NCBI GenBank assembly: GCA_905479495.1
Contig: CAJQMR010000039.1
Location: 62,001-126,000 of the forward strand
Length of the DNA stretch: 64,000 nt
From: an uncultured Anaerolineae bacterium
GTDB taxonomy: Bacteria > Chloroflexota > Anaerolineae > Promineifilales > Promineifilaceae
Reading direction: 5' to 3'
Part shown: positions 36,317-45,133 of the stretch, in pieces
Layout: each line of letters opens with the position of its first letter
How positions within the stretch are numbered: the first letter of the stretch is position 1
The notes under the pieces: generated by a model
What the model was told of the DNA's origin: nothing
Database searches by the model: none
The model's input: the letters and a program-made list of their open reading frames with translations, nothing else
Position numbers and translations under genes: made by a program

Positions 36317-37579
36317 TCAGGTTGGTTTGGGAACGGCCGTTTTCTCCCCAACCAGTTCCTGTAAATAATCTTCAATGCGAGAAACCGACACATCCATATT
36401 AAAATGGGTTTCCACTTCCGCTTGGCCCGCTTCGGCCAAACGGGCCACCAGACTGCGATCCCGCATCACGGCTAAAAGCTGTTTAGCCAACGCTTCCGGG
36501 TTGCCATCAGCAAAAGTGAGGCCAGTTTGGCCGTGAAAAAGCGCTTCGCCACTGCCACCGCGTGTCGTGCCAATAACCATCAGACCCGCAGCCATCGCTT
36601 CCAACATTGAGCATGAAAGCGGTTCATCCCACTCAGACGGCAGCAACAGCAAATCATGTTCGGCCAAAACGGTGGGCATGGCTTCGATGGGGACAGGTTC
36701 CGCGAAAATGGTAAATTTCTCTAGTTGGTACCGTACCACCAGTTGCTTAAGATGTTCCTTATACTCATCCGTCCCTTTGCCCAAAATGGTGAGTGAGATG
36801 TTCTGTAGCTGCCCTTTTTTGTGCAGTTGGCCAAAGGCATGCAAGATGGTGTGAATCCCTTTTTCTGGGGCAACACGACCGGCCACCAAACAGCGCAGCG
36901 ATGACTCTGCTTCCGGTTGGCGTGGCTCACCGCTGAACATCGCTAAATCAACCGCATTGGGGGCCACAATGGCATCTGGGCCGATAAGGTTTTGCGAAAG
37001 CAGGCGCTGTCGCACGTAATCACTTACGCTGATGGTGTGCTCATATTTCAGCTTAATGGGTTTGCCTTCCTGCGCCAACATCGCTTTAGCCAACAGCGAC
37101 ATGGGCAGCTTGGCCAGCTTCACCAGCGGGTGGCTGTTGGTGGAAGACCAATAATGGACGTAGCCGCCGGGGAATTCCGGCAGGTAGTTGGCAAAATAAT
37201 ACGCCACTGGGATGGCTGAATTTTCAGCCTGCTGCAACATTACGTCAGACAGACCAAAAGCGTCCCAAACGAACAATACGTCTGGTTGAAATTCGGTAAT
37301 TATTTGCGTCAGGTGGGAAACGGCCGTTTCCTCCCGCTGTTTGCGACCAAAGAAAAATTGTTTAGCAGGGGATTCCGGCAGCAGCCAATCCGGCTCGATA
37401 GTTAGCTGGCGGTAAACGGGGTATGGTTTTACTTCCGGGCCATCCCGGTATGTGCTGGTGAGCACCGCAACCTCATGCCCTCGTTCGGCCAACCCATCCG
37501 CAACCTGCTCGCAAATGCGCATGTAGCCCCAACCATATTGGCAAGGCGGAAAGTACGCCGTGATAAACAAGATACGCAT
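36317..37579 (-). CDS. GT4-family glycosyltransferase
   Basis: A 420-residue GT-B enzyme of the GT4 family of WbuB/capsule type. It starts MRILFITAYFPPCQYGWGYM and carries the donor motif VAGRVAPEKGIHTILHAFG and the catalytic Glu segment EPLSCSMLEAMAAGLMVIGT. The start at 37579 is chosen at the family N-terminus; the frame is open for 17 more codons that overlap the sulfatase gene. The gap to the sulfatase-like gene upstream is four bases, so the two are coupled. Confidence 0.9.
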   Translation of the reverse strand: MRILFITAYFPPCQYGWGYMRICEQVADGLAERGHEVAVLTSTYRDGPEVKPYPVYRQLTIEPDWLLPESPAKQFFFGRKQREETAVSHLTQIITEFQPDVLFVWDAFGLSDVMLQQAENSAIPVAYYFANYLPEFPGGYVHYWSSTNSHPLVKLAKLPMSLLAKAMLAQEGKPIKLKYEHTISVSDYVRQRLLSQNLIGPDAIVAPNAVDLAMFSGEPRQPEAESSLRCLVAGRVAPEKGIHTILHAFGQLHKKGQLQNISLTILGKGTDEYKEHLKQLVVRYQLEKFTIFAEPVPIEAMPTVLAEHDLLLLPSEWDEPLSCSMLEAMAAGLMVIGTTRGGSGEALFHGQTGLTFADGNPEALAKQLLAVMRDRSLVARLAEAGQAEVETHFNMDVSVSRIEDYLQELVGEKTAVPKPT

Positions 37580-37583
37580 ATTG

Positions 37584-38951
37584 CTACTCGACGTATCCCA
37601 GGCCGCGCAGCCGGGCCACAATTTCCTCATCCAACACGGGCTCTTTGCTCTTTTCGGCCGGAGCCGTGCTGCGCATCCGCTCTAGCTGCGCTTCCACATG
37701 CTGGTGCAATTGCTGAACCACGTCAGGATGTTCGGCGGCAATGTTGTGTTGTTCACCAGGGTCCTGGCGCAAATCAAACAGCAGCGGCTGATCTGGCTTG
37801 GCGTCGTCCCAAATGTATTTGTACGCCTCGGTACGCACGGCAATCATGTGCGACGTGTCGCGCCAGCGCTCGCCGATGACCACTTCCACGCCATAATCGG
37901 CTGGATCACCATCCCACAAGGGCACCAGGCTTTTGCCCAGCACCTTTTCCGGAATGCGGCAGCCGGCAAACTCCAGCAGTGTGGGCATAATGTCCATTGT
38001 GCTTACCTGCTGGCCAATCACCTGGTTGCCCGGCACGCCAGGAATGCGCATCAGCATCGGCACTTTAAGGATTTCGTCATACAGATTTAATTCCACATGT
38101 CCCCAATGGCGGCGCTCCATAAACTCTTCGCCGTGGTCAGAAACCAAAACAACGACTGTGTTTTCTGAAAGGCCCGATTCATCTAAAAAGTCCATCAGCT
38201 TACCAATTTGGGCATCGGTGTAGTCAATCGCTTCTTCATAAAGGCGAATGTAACGCGCTTTTTGCGCTGGGGAGACGGGCGCGCCGTACCAGTTCACCTC
38301 GTGCAGGTGGGAGAGGTCTTGCCACGCTTCGGCAATGTCCGTGGGCTTGGTTAACGTGTCTTCCAGATGATAGGGCCAATGAACGTCCATGTAGTGCATC
38401 CAGGCCATAAACGGCTCGTTGACGCTGGACAACCAGGGCATAGCGGCTGCGTTCAGCTCGGCGGCAGTGGCGTACAGTTTGGGTGGTCGCCAGTTTTGAC
38501 CCAAAAGCTTCACAAATTGATGGGTGATCGGCTGGCGCAGCATGAACTGACCACCTTTGATACCGCGCAGCTTCGGGTTTTTCTCGCCGGGGTTTAAATC
38601 GTTAAAGCGCTGGAATTTGCGATCATAGCCGTAGGTGCGGCTGAGGAGGGGACTGGTAGAAAATGCGGCCGTTTCGTAGCCACCTTCATCCCCCATAATT
38701 TTAACGGGAGACGGCCGTTCTGGAGACAATCGCCCCAAACAGCCCCCATACATACAGGCATAGGTGGAGGTGATAATGCCAGGGAACGCCGCCTGCGTCC
38801 ACGAACCGGGCGTAATCGCCTGCGTAAAGCGAATGCCTTGCGCGGCCAGCTTGTCTATGTTGGGCGTGATGGGTCTGTGATAACCGGCATACCCCAGGGT
38901 ATCGGCGCGTAAAGTATCAATTGTTAGCAAAAGAATGTTCGGTTTCGTCAT
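37584..38951 (-). CDS. Sulfatase-family hydrolase with a Thr in place of the FGly Cys
   Basis: A 455-residue alkaline-phosphatase-superfamily enzyme. Metal ligands appear in LLLTIDTLRAD (Asp12) and LVSDHGEEF. Where type I sulfatases have C-x-P-S-R, this has WTQAAFPGIIT, so Thr52 or Ser50 lies at the nucleophile position and no formylglycine can form. Such proteins act as phosphodiesterases or phosphoglycerol/phosphoethanolamine transferases, or on unknown esters. No signal peptide is visible, so it may be cytosolic. The C-terminal ARLRGLGYVE tail resembles that of the phosphatase at 50799. It lies between a GT4 and an epimerase in the operon. Confidence 0.85.
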   Translation of the reverse strand: MTKPNILLLTIDTLRADTLGYAGYHRPITPNIDKLAAQGIRFTQAITPGSWTQAAFPGIITSTYACMYGGCLGRLSPERPSPVKIMGDEGGYETAAFSTSPLLSRTYGYDRKFQRFNDLNPGEKNPKLRGIKGGQFMLRQPITHQFVKLLGQNWRPPKLYATAAELNAAAMPWLSSVNEPFMAWMHYMDVHWPYHLEDTLTKPTDIAEAWQDLSHLHEVNWYGAPVSPAQKARYIRLYEEAIDYTDAQIGKLMDFLDESGLSENTVVVLVSDHGEEFMERRHWGHVELNLYDEILKVPMLMRIPGVPGNQVIGQQVSTMDIMPTLLEFAGCRIPEKVLGKSLVPLWDGDPADYGVEVVIGERWRDTSHMIAVRTEAYKYIWDDAKPDQPLLFDLRQDPGEQHNIAAEHPDVVQQLHQHVEAQLERMRSTAPAEKSKEPVLDEEIVARLRGLGYVE

Positions 38952-38975
38952 GATTTACTCAGTCTGTTTGCAGGA

Positions 38976-39035
38976 CTGGCCGTCCTACACTTATTGATTT
39001 TGCCGGTAACTAGCTTTCAGGACTGCCAGTCCTCG
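38976..39035. repeat. Tandem AGGACTG palindromes
   Basis: Two near-identical 15-base palindromes, AGGACTGGCCGTCCT and AGGACTGCCAGTCCT, lie about 30 bases apart in the 93-base gap between the epimerase and sulfatase genes. They look like REP-type elements. Confidence 0.75.
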
Positions 39036-39044
39036 GTTTCGGTC

Positions 39045-39980
39045 TCATAAAATCGTGGCTTGCATCCACTCCCAAGTTTTAGCCAAGCCATCTTTCATTA
39101 GCACTTTCGGCTGCCAGCCTAGCACCGATCCGGCGCGGCTCGTATCTAGCAGCACACGGGGAGCATCAAAATCGCGGGCGGACTCGTATTCAACTTCTGC
39201 TTTGCGCCCCACGGTCTCTTCTACTTGAGCAATGAGCCGATTGAGGGAAACCTCTTCCGCACCGCCCAGGTTAAATATTCGCTCATCATTTAAAGGTTTT
39301 GTACCACCCAAAATCAGAGCATCTACCAGATCGGAAATGTAAAAATAGTCGCGGCTGACGCTGCCATCGCCCCAAATGGTGAGGGGTAAACCTTTGGCTA
39401 CACGATACAAAAATACGGCAACCGCCCCCTGCCGCGCCAGGGGATTTTGGTACGGTCCGTAAGGAACCGACGGCCGAAAAATAGCAAAATCCAGCCCGTG
39501 TAAATGACGAAACATCTGCAAATATTTTTCCACGGCCAATTTGCTGACGCCGTAAGCATTCACCGGATTGTTGGGATGGCTTTCGGGAATGGGGGCAGTT
39601 TGGGTACGGCCGTATACCGTACCACCCGACGACGTAAAAACCAACCGCCCTACCCCAGCCGCACGGCACGCCTCAATAAGATGAATCGTAGGCACCAAGT
39701 TGGCCTGCACGTCAGCCGCAGGATCACGGTTAGCCACCTCGTGAATGGCGGTGGTGGTCCACAGCAGGTGAAAGACAACCTCTTGGCCTTCAACTGCTTC
39801 AGCCAGCAATGATTCCTGGGTGAGATCACCGCGCAAAAAGTTTACGGCCGTTGGCATCCTGCTGTAACGCGGCTGTTCATACTTGTGCAAAACGGTTACG
39901 TCCCAGCCGCTGCCTACCAACTGTTGCACCAGGTGCGCCCCGATGAAGCCATTGCCGCCCACGACCAACGCTCGACTCAT
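39045..39980 (-). CDS. NAD-dependent sugar epimerase/dehydratase (extended SDR)
   Basis: A 311-residue extended SDR that acts on nucleotide sugars. The NAD-binding motif is VVGGNGFIGAHLVQQL, the catalytic Ser/Thr region is FTSSGGTVYG, the YGVSK Tyr/Lys pair is present, and the substrate-binding RPSVPYGPYQNP and GDGSVSRDYFYISDLVDA segments follow. This fits UDP-glucose 4-epimerase or GDP/dTDP-sugar epimerase relatives; the exact sugar is open. It begins four bases inside the end of the upstream GT4 gene. Confidence 0.93.
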   Translation of the reverse strand: MSRALVVGGNGFIGAHLVQQLVGSGWDVTVLHKYEQPRYSRMPTAVNFLRGDLTQESLLAEAVEGQEVVFHLLWTTTAIHEVANRDPAADVQANLVPTIHLIEACRAAGVGRLVFTSSGGTVYGRTQTAPIPESHPNNPVNAYGVSKLAVEKYLQMFRHLHGLDFAIFRPSVPYGPYQNPLARQGAVAVFLYRVAKGLPLTIWGDGSVSRDYFYISDLVDALILGGTKPLNDERIFNLGGAEEVSLNRLIAQVEETVGRKAEVEYESARDFDAPRVLLDTSRAGSVLGWQPKVLMKDGLAKTWEWMQATIL

Positions 39981-41338
39981 GCCACACCTGCCGGATTGGG
40001 CAAAAATGCTGCCATCTTTTCCAGAATTGTTTGGGCATACGATTCGATGCTGGGCAAATTACTACCCGCTTGCAGCTGCTGGATCAACGCGGGTTGGTCA
40101 ATCAACCGCTGCATTTCCTGGCGCAGGGCAGCCACATCCTCGCGGGGGAACAGCAGGCCGTTGCGATTGTGTTCCACAATACCACTGACGCCACCAATAT
40201 CGCTGGCCAGCACGGGCGTTTGAGATTGCAGCGCATCGAGCAAAATGAGCGGGCTGTTCTCGTGCCAGGTAGAGGGCAACAGGAAGATATCGGCCTCAGC
40301 AAAGGCGCGGGCCAGTTCAGTGGGCGGAATGAGTCCGGCAAAATGGACACGGGGATTTGCATCCATCATTTGTTGTAAATTGGCAAAATAAGCGTCATGG
40401 CCATCTGGCGCACCGTAAACCGTCAGCGTAGCCCCGTTGGGATTGGGCAAACTATTGAACGCTTCTAGCACCAGATGCAGCCCTTTGTATGGCTGGAGCC
40501 GCCCCAAAAACATAAACCGCACGTGGTCTGCTTCGGTTTTGGGCGTGCTGGCCAACGGGTTGTCTACATCAACACCAAAGGGCAAGAACTGAATTTGCTC
40601 AGCCGCAAAGCCATTCTCGATGAACGTTTTTTCAGTGAAGCGGGTGGGCACCAGCACCAGATCGATTTGCTGGCGTAACGGCCGTATCCTATCTAATCGT
40701 CGTTTCATCACCGCGGCATGGTTGAGAAACGGCCGTGCTACCCCCAGCGGATGCGGCAGACTGGCATTTTTCTCCGCCCAGTTCACCACGGTTGGCTCCG
40801 GCAGCTTTTCTATCACCGTGCCCATCACTTTGCCCAAAGAGCGGTGCGAAATAAAACAAGAAGCACAGGTCTGGATCGATTCGCCCACTTCGCACGTGCG
40901 GTTGTCCCAGCGCATAAACGTCCCCCAGCGACAAACCGGTACAAAATCGGTCGCCACATGGGCTACTGGAATCCCCAGCGATTTGGCCGCTTCCACCGTG
41001 GCCATCGTCAGCATGTAGAAATTCAGGATAATGACAAAATCCGGCTTTTCTTCGGCCAAAATCTGCCGGGTGACCCGGCCCATGTCTGGATTGTAAACGG
41101 TGTCGAATGTTTCTTTGGGTAAAGCATCAAAATTGAAGAGAATGCGCTGAACGGCCGTACCATCATGATGTTCATCAGCCTGAACCACAATATCTGTGCC
41201 TTCTCCAGACGAATCAAATGCCAGATATATCACCTCATGCCCCAGGCGCATCAATCCCCGCCCCAGGCGATCCGTGTAAACGTCCACACCACCAATGAGC
41301 GGAGGTTTTAGTTTGTGGGTTAGCAGTGCAATTTTCAT
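39977..41338 (-). CDS. GT4-family glycosyltransferase
   Basis: A 453-residue GT-B enzyme with an acceptor domain that includes a cysteine-rich stretch (CRWGTFMRWDNRTCEVGESI followed by QTCASC) typical of large GT4 enzymes such as WcaL/capsule transferases; the four cysteines could bind a metal. Donor-domain motifs are FLGRLQPYKGLHLVLEAF and SPLILLDALQSQTPVLASD. The ATG at 41338 is chosen over GTG 41344 as the family N-terminus MKIALLTHKLKPPLIGGVDVY starts there. It overlaps the epimerase gene by four bases. Confidence 0.88.
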   Translation of the reverse strand: MKIALLTHKLKPPLIGGVDVYTDRLGRGLMRLGHEVIYLAFDSSGEGTDIVVQADEHHDGTAVQRILFNFDALPKETFDTVYNPDMGRVTRQILAEEKPDFVIILNFYMLTMATVEAAKSLGIPVAHVATDFVPVCRWGTFMRWDNRTCEVGESIQTCASCFISHRSLGKVMGTVIEKLPEPTVVNWAEKNASLPHPLGVARPFLNHAAVMKRRLDRIRPLRQQIDLVLVPTRFTEKTFIENGFAAEQIQFLPFGVDVDNPLASTPKTEADHVRFMFLGRLQPYKGLHLVLEAFNSLPNPNGATLTVYGAPDGHDAYFANLQQMMDANPRVHFAGLIPPTELARAFAEADIFLLPSTWHENSPLILLDALQSQTPVLASDIGGVSGIVEHNRNGLLFPREDVAALRQEMQRLIDQPALIQQLQAGSNLPSIESYAQTILEKMAAFLPNPAGVA

Positions 41339-41346
41339 ATTCACTC

Positions 41347-41424
41347 AACTTACCCCGGTGGGTAATTGAGTAATTAAGTAAGTTGGATAACCGACCAGCC
41401 AATTACCCAATTACCCAATTACAT
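41347..41424. repeat. AATTACCC repeat dyad
   Basis: AATTACCC occurs twice in tandem at 41401-41416, then AATTAC. GGGTAATTGAGTAATT on the left gives the complementary arm. It fills the gap between the sulfotransferase and GT4 genes. Confidence 0.75.
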
Positions 41425-41427
41425 GTT

Positions 41428-42246
41428 TCAGGCTGCGTGCTGCGATAGCTGCTCGTACAGCGCTTCGCAAGCTTCCATGATGGCCGGGCGCAGCGGCGGC
41501 GGATCGTTTTTGTTGATTGATTTGGCGTGTACGCCCTCCACCATTTTTTCCTCAAATTCAGCATCCAAAAAGGCAATTACCTTCTCAAACTGCTCGCGCG
41601 GCTCCGTTACCAGCGTTTCGTACCGAATCAAAATCGTGCGCGGATCGTCGTGCAGCCCCAAATCGTAGTAGAGCCGGTTGTAGAACAGCCAGTAAAGCGC
41701 CGCGCCTTCTTCAGGTGACAAATCATCGGCCCACAAGGCACGTACCACCGCTTTGCTGATTTCTGGTGGCGGACAAACGTCAAACTCAGCAAAATCCTCG
41801 TTCATCCACCCTTTCACATGATTGAGGCGGTTGTAAGTACCAAACTTTTTCAGTGAAGAATTGATTACATCGGTGTAATGGCGGAAGGCAAAAATCGCCT
41901 TGGATCCAGGAAAATGGTTCAACAGTTCCATCGTTTGCACCGTGTCCAAAATTGGTTTAAACAGCGTAAACGGGGCATCACTTTCATCTACCAGCCGGGA
42001 AACAACACGATAATCCCGCAACCGGTACTCATCAAACGCGGCTGAATGATCTTCGTTGTACAGCTTAATTTGCCATGATTTTTCTAACTGCCAAATAAAC
42101 ATGGAGGTTCCAGAACGGCCGCATCCCACCAAAAAAATTGGCAGCGAAACACCATCGGGATTGTGCAGCCGTCGCTGCACCGTTTTCTTCAATTCATCTT
42201 GTTTTGCTAACAGTCGGTATTGCACCGACCGAATCTTGTCACGCAT
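41428..42246 (-). CDS. Sulfotransferase-family protein
   Basis: A 272-residue protein with the PAPS loop GCGRSGTSM (residues about 41-49) near the N-terminus, KAIFAFRHYTDVINSSLKKF as the 3'-phosphate segment, and a helical C-terminus. It belongs to the Sulfotransfer_3-like group, distinct from the protein at 32805. The substrate is likely part of the same glycan (inference). It sits between a GT4 gene and a membrane-anchored beta-propeller gene. The ATG at 42246 lies close to the end of the propeller gene. Confidence 0.82.
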   Translation of the reverse strand: MRDKIRSVQYRLLAKQDELKKTVQRRLHNPDGVSLPIFLVGCGRSGTSMFIWQLEKSWQIKLYNEDHSAAFDEYRLRDYRVVSRLVDESDAPFTLFKPILDTVQTMELLNHFPGSKAIFAFRHYTDVINSSLKKFGTYNRLNHVKGWMNEDFAEFDVCPPPEISKAVVRALWADDLSPEEGAALYWLFYNRLYYDLGLHDDPRTILIRYETLVTEPREQFEKVIAFLDAEFEEKMVEGVHAKSINKNDPPPLRPAIMEACEALYEQLSQHAA

Positions 42247-42272
42247 TGTCAGTCGCCTCCGGGAAATAAAAT

Positions 42273-43763
42273 TTATGAATGCCGCATTCGGTAGAACCGA
42301 AAACCAAAGATACCGCCAACGAGCAGCAGCGTGGGAATCAGTCCCAGCCAGATTCCTAAACCCGCGTTTGGCGGCGCTTCAGGCACCGCCAGATCTGTCC
42401 CGGCGAACGGTGGCGGTGTAGGCGTAAGCACGGCATCGGCTTCTTGGGTGGCCGTGGCCTCCGGCGTCGGGGTGGCCGTTGGCATGGGCAGCGGTTCAAT
42501 CTCGGGCACATCATCTAACTTACGCCAAATGGCATACAATGGACCGGTAGCCTCATCTGTAAAGGTAACCACCAAAATGTTGCCATTGATTGTACCGGCC
42601 CGTACGGCGTGGGCATGGTAGCGACCCTCGCGACCCTCTTCTGGGCTGCTAGAAATAACATATGCCATTTGTGGCGTGGTCCAGCCCGCTTCTGGGTCAG
42701 CCGGATTCCAGATGGAATGATAAACGCCCTGCGGCCAGCGAATCTGGCCGAAAAAGTGCAGACGACCCAGGCTATCAGTCGTAAAGCCATCACCCAATGC
42801 CTGGCCCTGTAAATTACCCATCACACGCTTAGTCTCGCTCCAGGTAACGCCCCGATCCAACGAGTAGCGATGCTCTCGTTGCGTAGTTGCGTTACCAGCA
42901 TACATCACGTGCACCGTGTCCCCCGCGATGGCCAGACCAGGAAATGGTTGGCGTAGCTCATCAATGGTTTCATCAGCGCGATCCACGGAGAAAGGCGAGG
43001 ACCATGTGTGACCCCCATCCAAGGAATGAACATAGCGCACCCATTCACCGAGCGGACTGGACAAGTCAGTGGCGGCGTAATACCAAGAAGCATGTAATCC
43101 GTCTTTGTCATCAACGAGAAATTTGATGACATTGGGTGTGTCGTAGGTGGGAATATCGGGATCAATCCATACTGTAGTAAGCCAGGTTTCGCCAAAATCT
43201 TCGGAGCGCGTGTAGTAGACGCCTGGCTCTTTACCGTAGAAGTTGATGAACATGAGGTGCAGCACATTTTTACTATCTACAACCATCTTCATACGGTAAG
43301 CAGGGAAGCCAAAAGAAGACGGCCGTTCCCAAGCCCGTGCCGAATGCGCTTCCAAAGCAGGCGCATGGGTGTAGAAAATGGGACCAGTGTTGCCTTCTGA
43401 CCAAACCAGATGCAGCGTGCCATCCTGCCCCAACGCGGCCGCAAAAGTAATAATGTCAATATCCGGTGCCGAAACGTACACATCGTTTGGTTCCGACCAG
43501 GCAACACCGTCAAAGGTAGCGTATTGGATGATGGACACGTTGTCATCTGGATTTGTTTCAGTCCAGAAAACGTGTACAAAGCCATGCGGATCGGAAATAA
43601 TTTCGGTTTCGCTGGTCTCAAAAATGCCGGGGCTGGAAAGCAGCCGGGGCACGGTCCAAAGCAAGGATTCATCCTGGGCCTGGAGATGGGGAACGGCCGT
43701 TCCCCACAGCAGTCCCATCATGATCAACAGTAAAAACAAGGGTAACTTTTTCATCTTACACAT
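42273..43763 (-). CDS. Membrane-anchored Asp-box (BNR/sialidase-like) beta-propeller
   Basis: A 496-residue exported protein. After a signal peptide (KKLPLFLLLIMMGLLWGT) comes a six-bladed-type propeller with Asp-box repeats such as SEDFGETW, SLDGGHTW and SLDRGVTW. A Thr/Pro linker (about 430-465, PTATPTPEATATQ) leads to one membrane helix (IWLGLIPTLLLVGGIFGFRF) and a short basic tail. The catalytic Arg triad, Tyr and Asp of true sialidases were not identified, so it may bind glycans without hydrolysing them. The start is ambiguous between ATG 43763 and ATG 43754. A larger relative with the same layout is at 53577-56288. Confidence 0.82.
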   Translation of the reverse strand: MCKMKKLPLFLLLIMMGLLWGTAVPHLQAQDESLLWTVPRLLSSPGIFETSETEIISDPHGFVHVFWTETNPDDNVSIIQYATFDGVAWSEPNDVYVSAPDIDIITFAAALGQDGTLHLVWSEGNTGPIFYTHAPALEAHSARAWERPSSFGFPAYRMKMVVDSKNVLHLMFINFYGKEPGVYYTRSEDFGETWLTTVWIDPDIPTYDTPNVIKFLVDDKDGLHASWYYAATDLSSPLGEWVRYVHSLDGGHTWSSPFSVDRADETIDELRQPFPGLAIAGDTVHVMYAGNATTQREHRYSLDRGVTWSETKRVMGNLQGQALGDGFTTDSLGRLHFFGQIRWPQGVYHSIWNPADPEAGWTTPQMAYVISSSPEEGREGRYHAHAVRAGTINGNILVVTFTDEATGPLYAIWRKLDDVPEIEPLPMPTATPTPEATATQEADAVLTPTPPPFAGTDLAVPEAPPNAGLGIWLGLIPTLLLVGGIFGFRFYRMRHS

Positions 43764-43769
43764 CACCGC

Positions 43770-45128
43770 TTACTGAATAAAGAGCTCGGCTGCCCGAACC
43801 CAATCGACATACAAATATAAAGTGCTGGCAGCTAACAGCAGCGCTAACAACAACCCGCGCGCCGTTCCCTTAGTGACCTGCTGCAAACCCAGCGCGGCCA
43901 CGAGGGCAACCGCCGGAAACGAGGGCAAAAAGTAGCGGTGGTCAGGTAAGGTGAGTGACAGCGGTAGCCACACGCTAAGTATCCAAAATAAAACAATCCA
44001 ATCAGCTTTCCGCCGCCGGTTGATAACAAACACGCCACCTAAGGCCAAAAAGGGTAAATTATAAACGCCCAGGCCAGACGGCAGACGGTTGGTCATCGTT
44101 TCAAACAGCACACGACGGCCGTAATCATTTGTCAGCACCAGCCCGGCATATTCCCAAATGGTAGCAAACTGCCGCTGCAGGATATCCAATTGATTGGCAA
44201 AGAGCAGCCAACCGGCCAACAAAATGGCTCCAATAAGCGCCATTACACCCAGGTAACGTACCGCCTGCTTAAACGACCCCTGCACAGTGATGATGCCAAA
44301 AACCAGCGGCAGCACAAACACCATTGTGTATTTGGAAAGCAAGCCAGCACCGATGGCTAATCCTACCAGGAACAGGCGGCCAACAGACGGCCGTTCAGCC
44401 AATCTTAAGGTGAGCAGCACCGTCAGCGTAAAAAAGAAGGTGAGCGGTGTTTCTACCATTGCCGCCGCGCCCAGGCGGAACACCAAGGGGAAGCTAAACA
44501 GCAGCAGCGCTCCCAGCAGCGCCGTCCGGCGGTCAAACAGGCGACGGCCAATGAGGTACGTCAGCCAGCCTGTGCCCAGGGCAAAAACGGCCGTGACAGC
44601 CCGCCCTGCCAATTGTGAAGTTCCCAGCAAATTCATCGCCAGGCCATACATGATGGGCACCAGCGGCGGATGCTGCTTGCCCAGCCAGGGGCGACGGCCG
44701 TAATTTTCAAATAGTGCCCGGACACCCTCATTGGCCACACTCGCCGCAGCTCGTAAATTGCCTTCTTCATCAAAGGCCCAGATGCGCTGCTGTGACGCAA
44801 AAATGATCAGCACTGCGCCGACGAGCAGCCCCAGCAGCAGCAAAAGGCGCGTTTCAGAGCGAGCGATACGCGCCTCGTCGAGCGGCAGCCAGGAAAAATA
44901 GCGATCCGGCAGCAAAACAACGGCCGTACCCAACACCAACGTCACCACGAGCATAGGCAGCAGTTTATAAGTTGCTGCGGTTGCGCCCGTAACCCAGATA
45001 ACACCCAACCAGCCTAGCTGCAACAGGGTCATAATAATCAGAACGTTGCGGGCCGATAACCAGCGCGAAGTTAGGGGAAACGGCCGTTCAACCGGTGGTG
45101 TTTGAGTGGAAGGCACAATCCCAGACAT
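43770..45128 (-). CDS. GT39-like membrane glycosyltransferase
   Basis: A 452-residue polytopic protein of the PMT/ArnT (GT-C) type. The first external loop contains WAFDEEGNLRAAASVANEG with the acidic pair, then HPPLVPIMYGLAM, both hallmarks of the family. About eleven hydrophobic segments follow, ending with SLTLPDHRYFLPSFPAVAL, the usual late R-Y-F/L-P motif. It would transfer a sugar from a polyprenyl phosphate donor on the outer face. It follows a GT4 gene with a six-base gap. The acceptor is unknown. Confidence 0.87.
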   Translation of the reverse strand: MSGIVPSTQTPPVERPFPLTSRWLSARNVLIIMTLLQLGWLGVIWVTGATAATYKLLPMLVVTLVLGTAVVLLPDRYFSWLPLDEARIARSETRLLLLLGLLVGAVLIIFASQQRIWAFDEEGNLRAAASVANEGVRALFENYGRRPWLGKQHPPLVPIMYGLAMNLLGTSQLAGRAVTAVFALGTGWLTYLIGRRLFDRRTALLGALLLFSFPLVFRLGAAAMVETPLTFFFTLTVLLTLRLAERPSVGRLFLVGLAIGAGLLSKYTMVFVLPLVFGIITVQGSFKQAVRYLGVMALIGAILLAGWLLFANQLDILQRQFATIWEYAGLVLTNDYGRRVLFETMTNRLPSGLGVYNLPFLALGGVFVINRRRKADWIVLFWILSVWLPLSLTLPDHRYFLPSFPAVALVAALGLQQVTKGTARGLLLALLLAASTLYLYVDWVRAAELFIQ

Positions 45129-45133
45129 GGCGG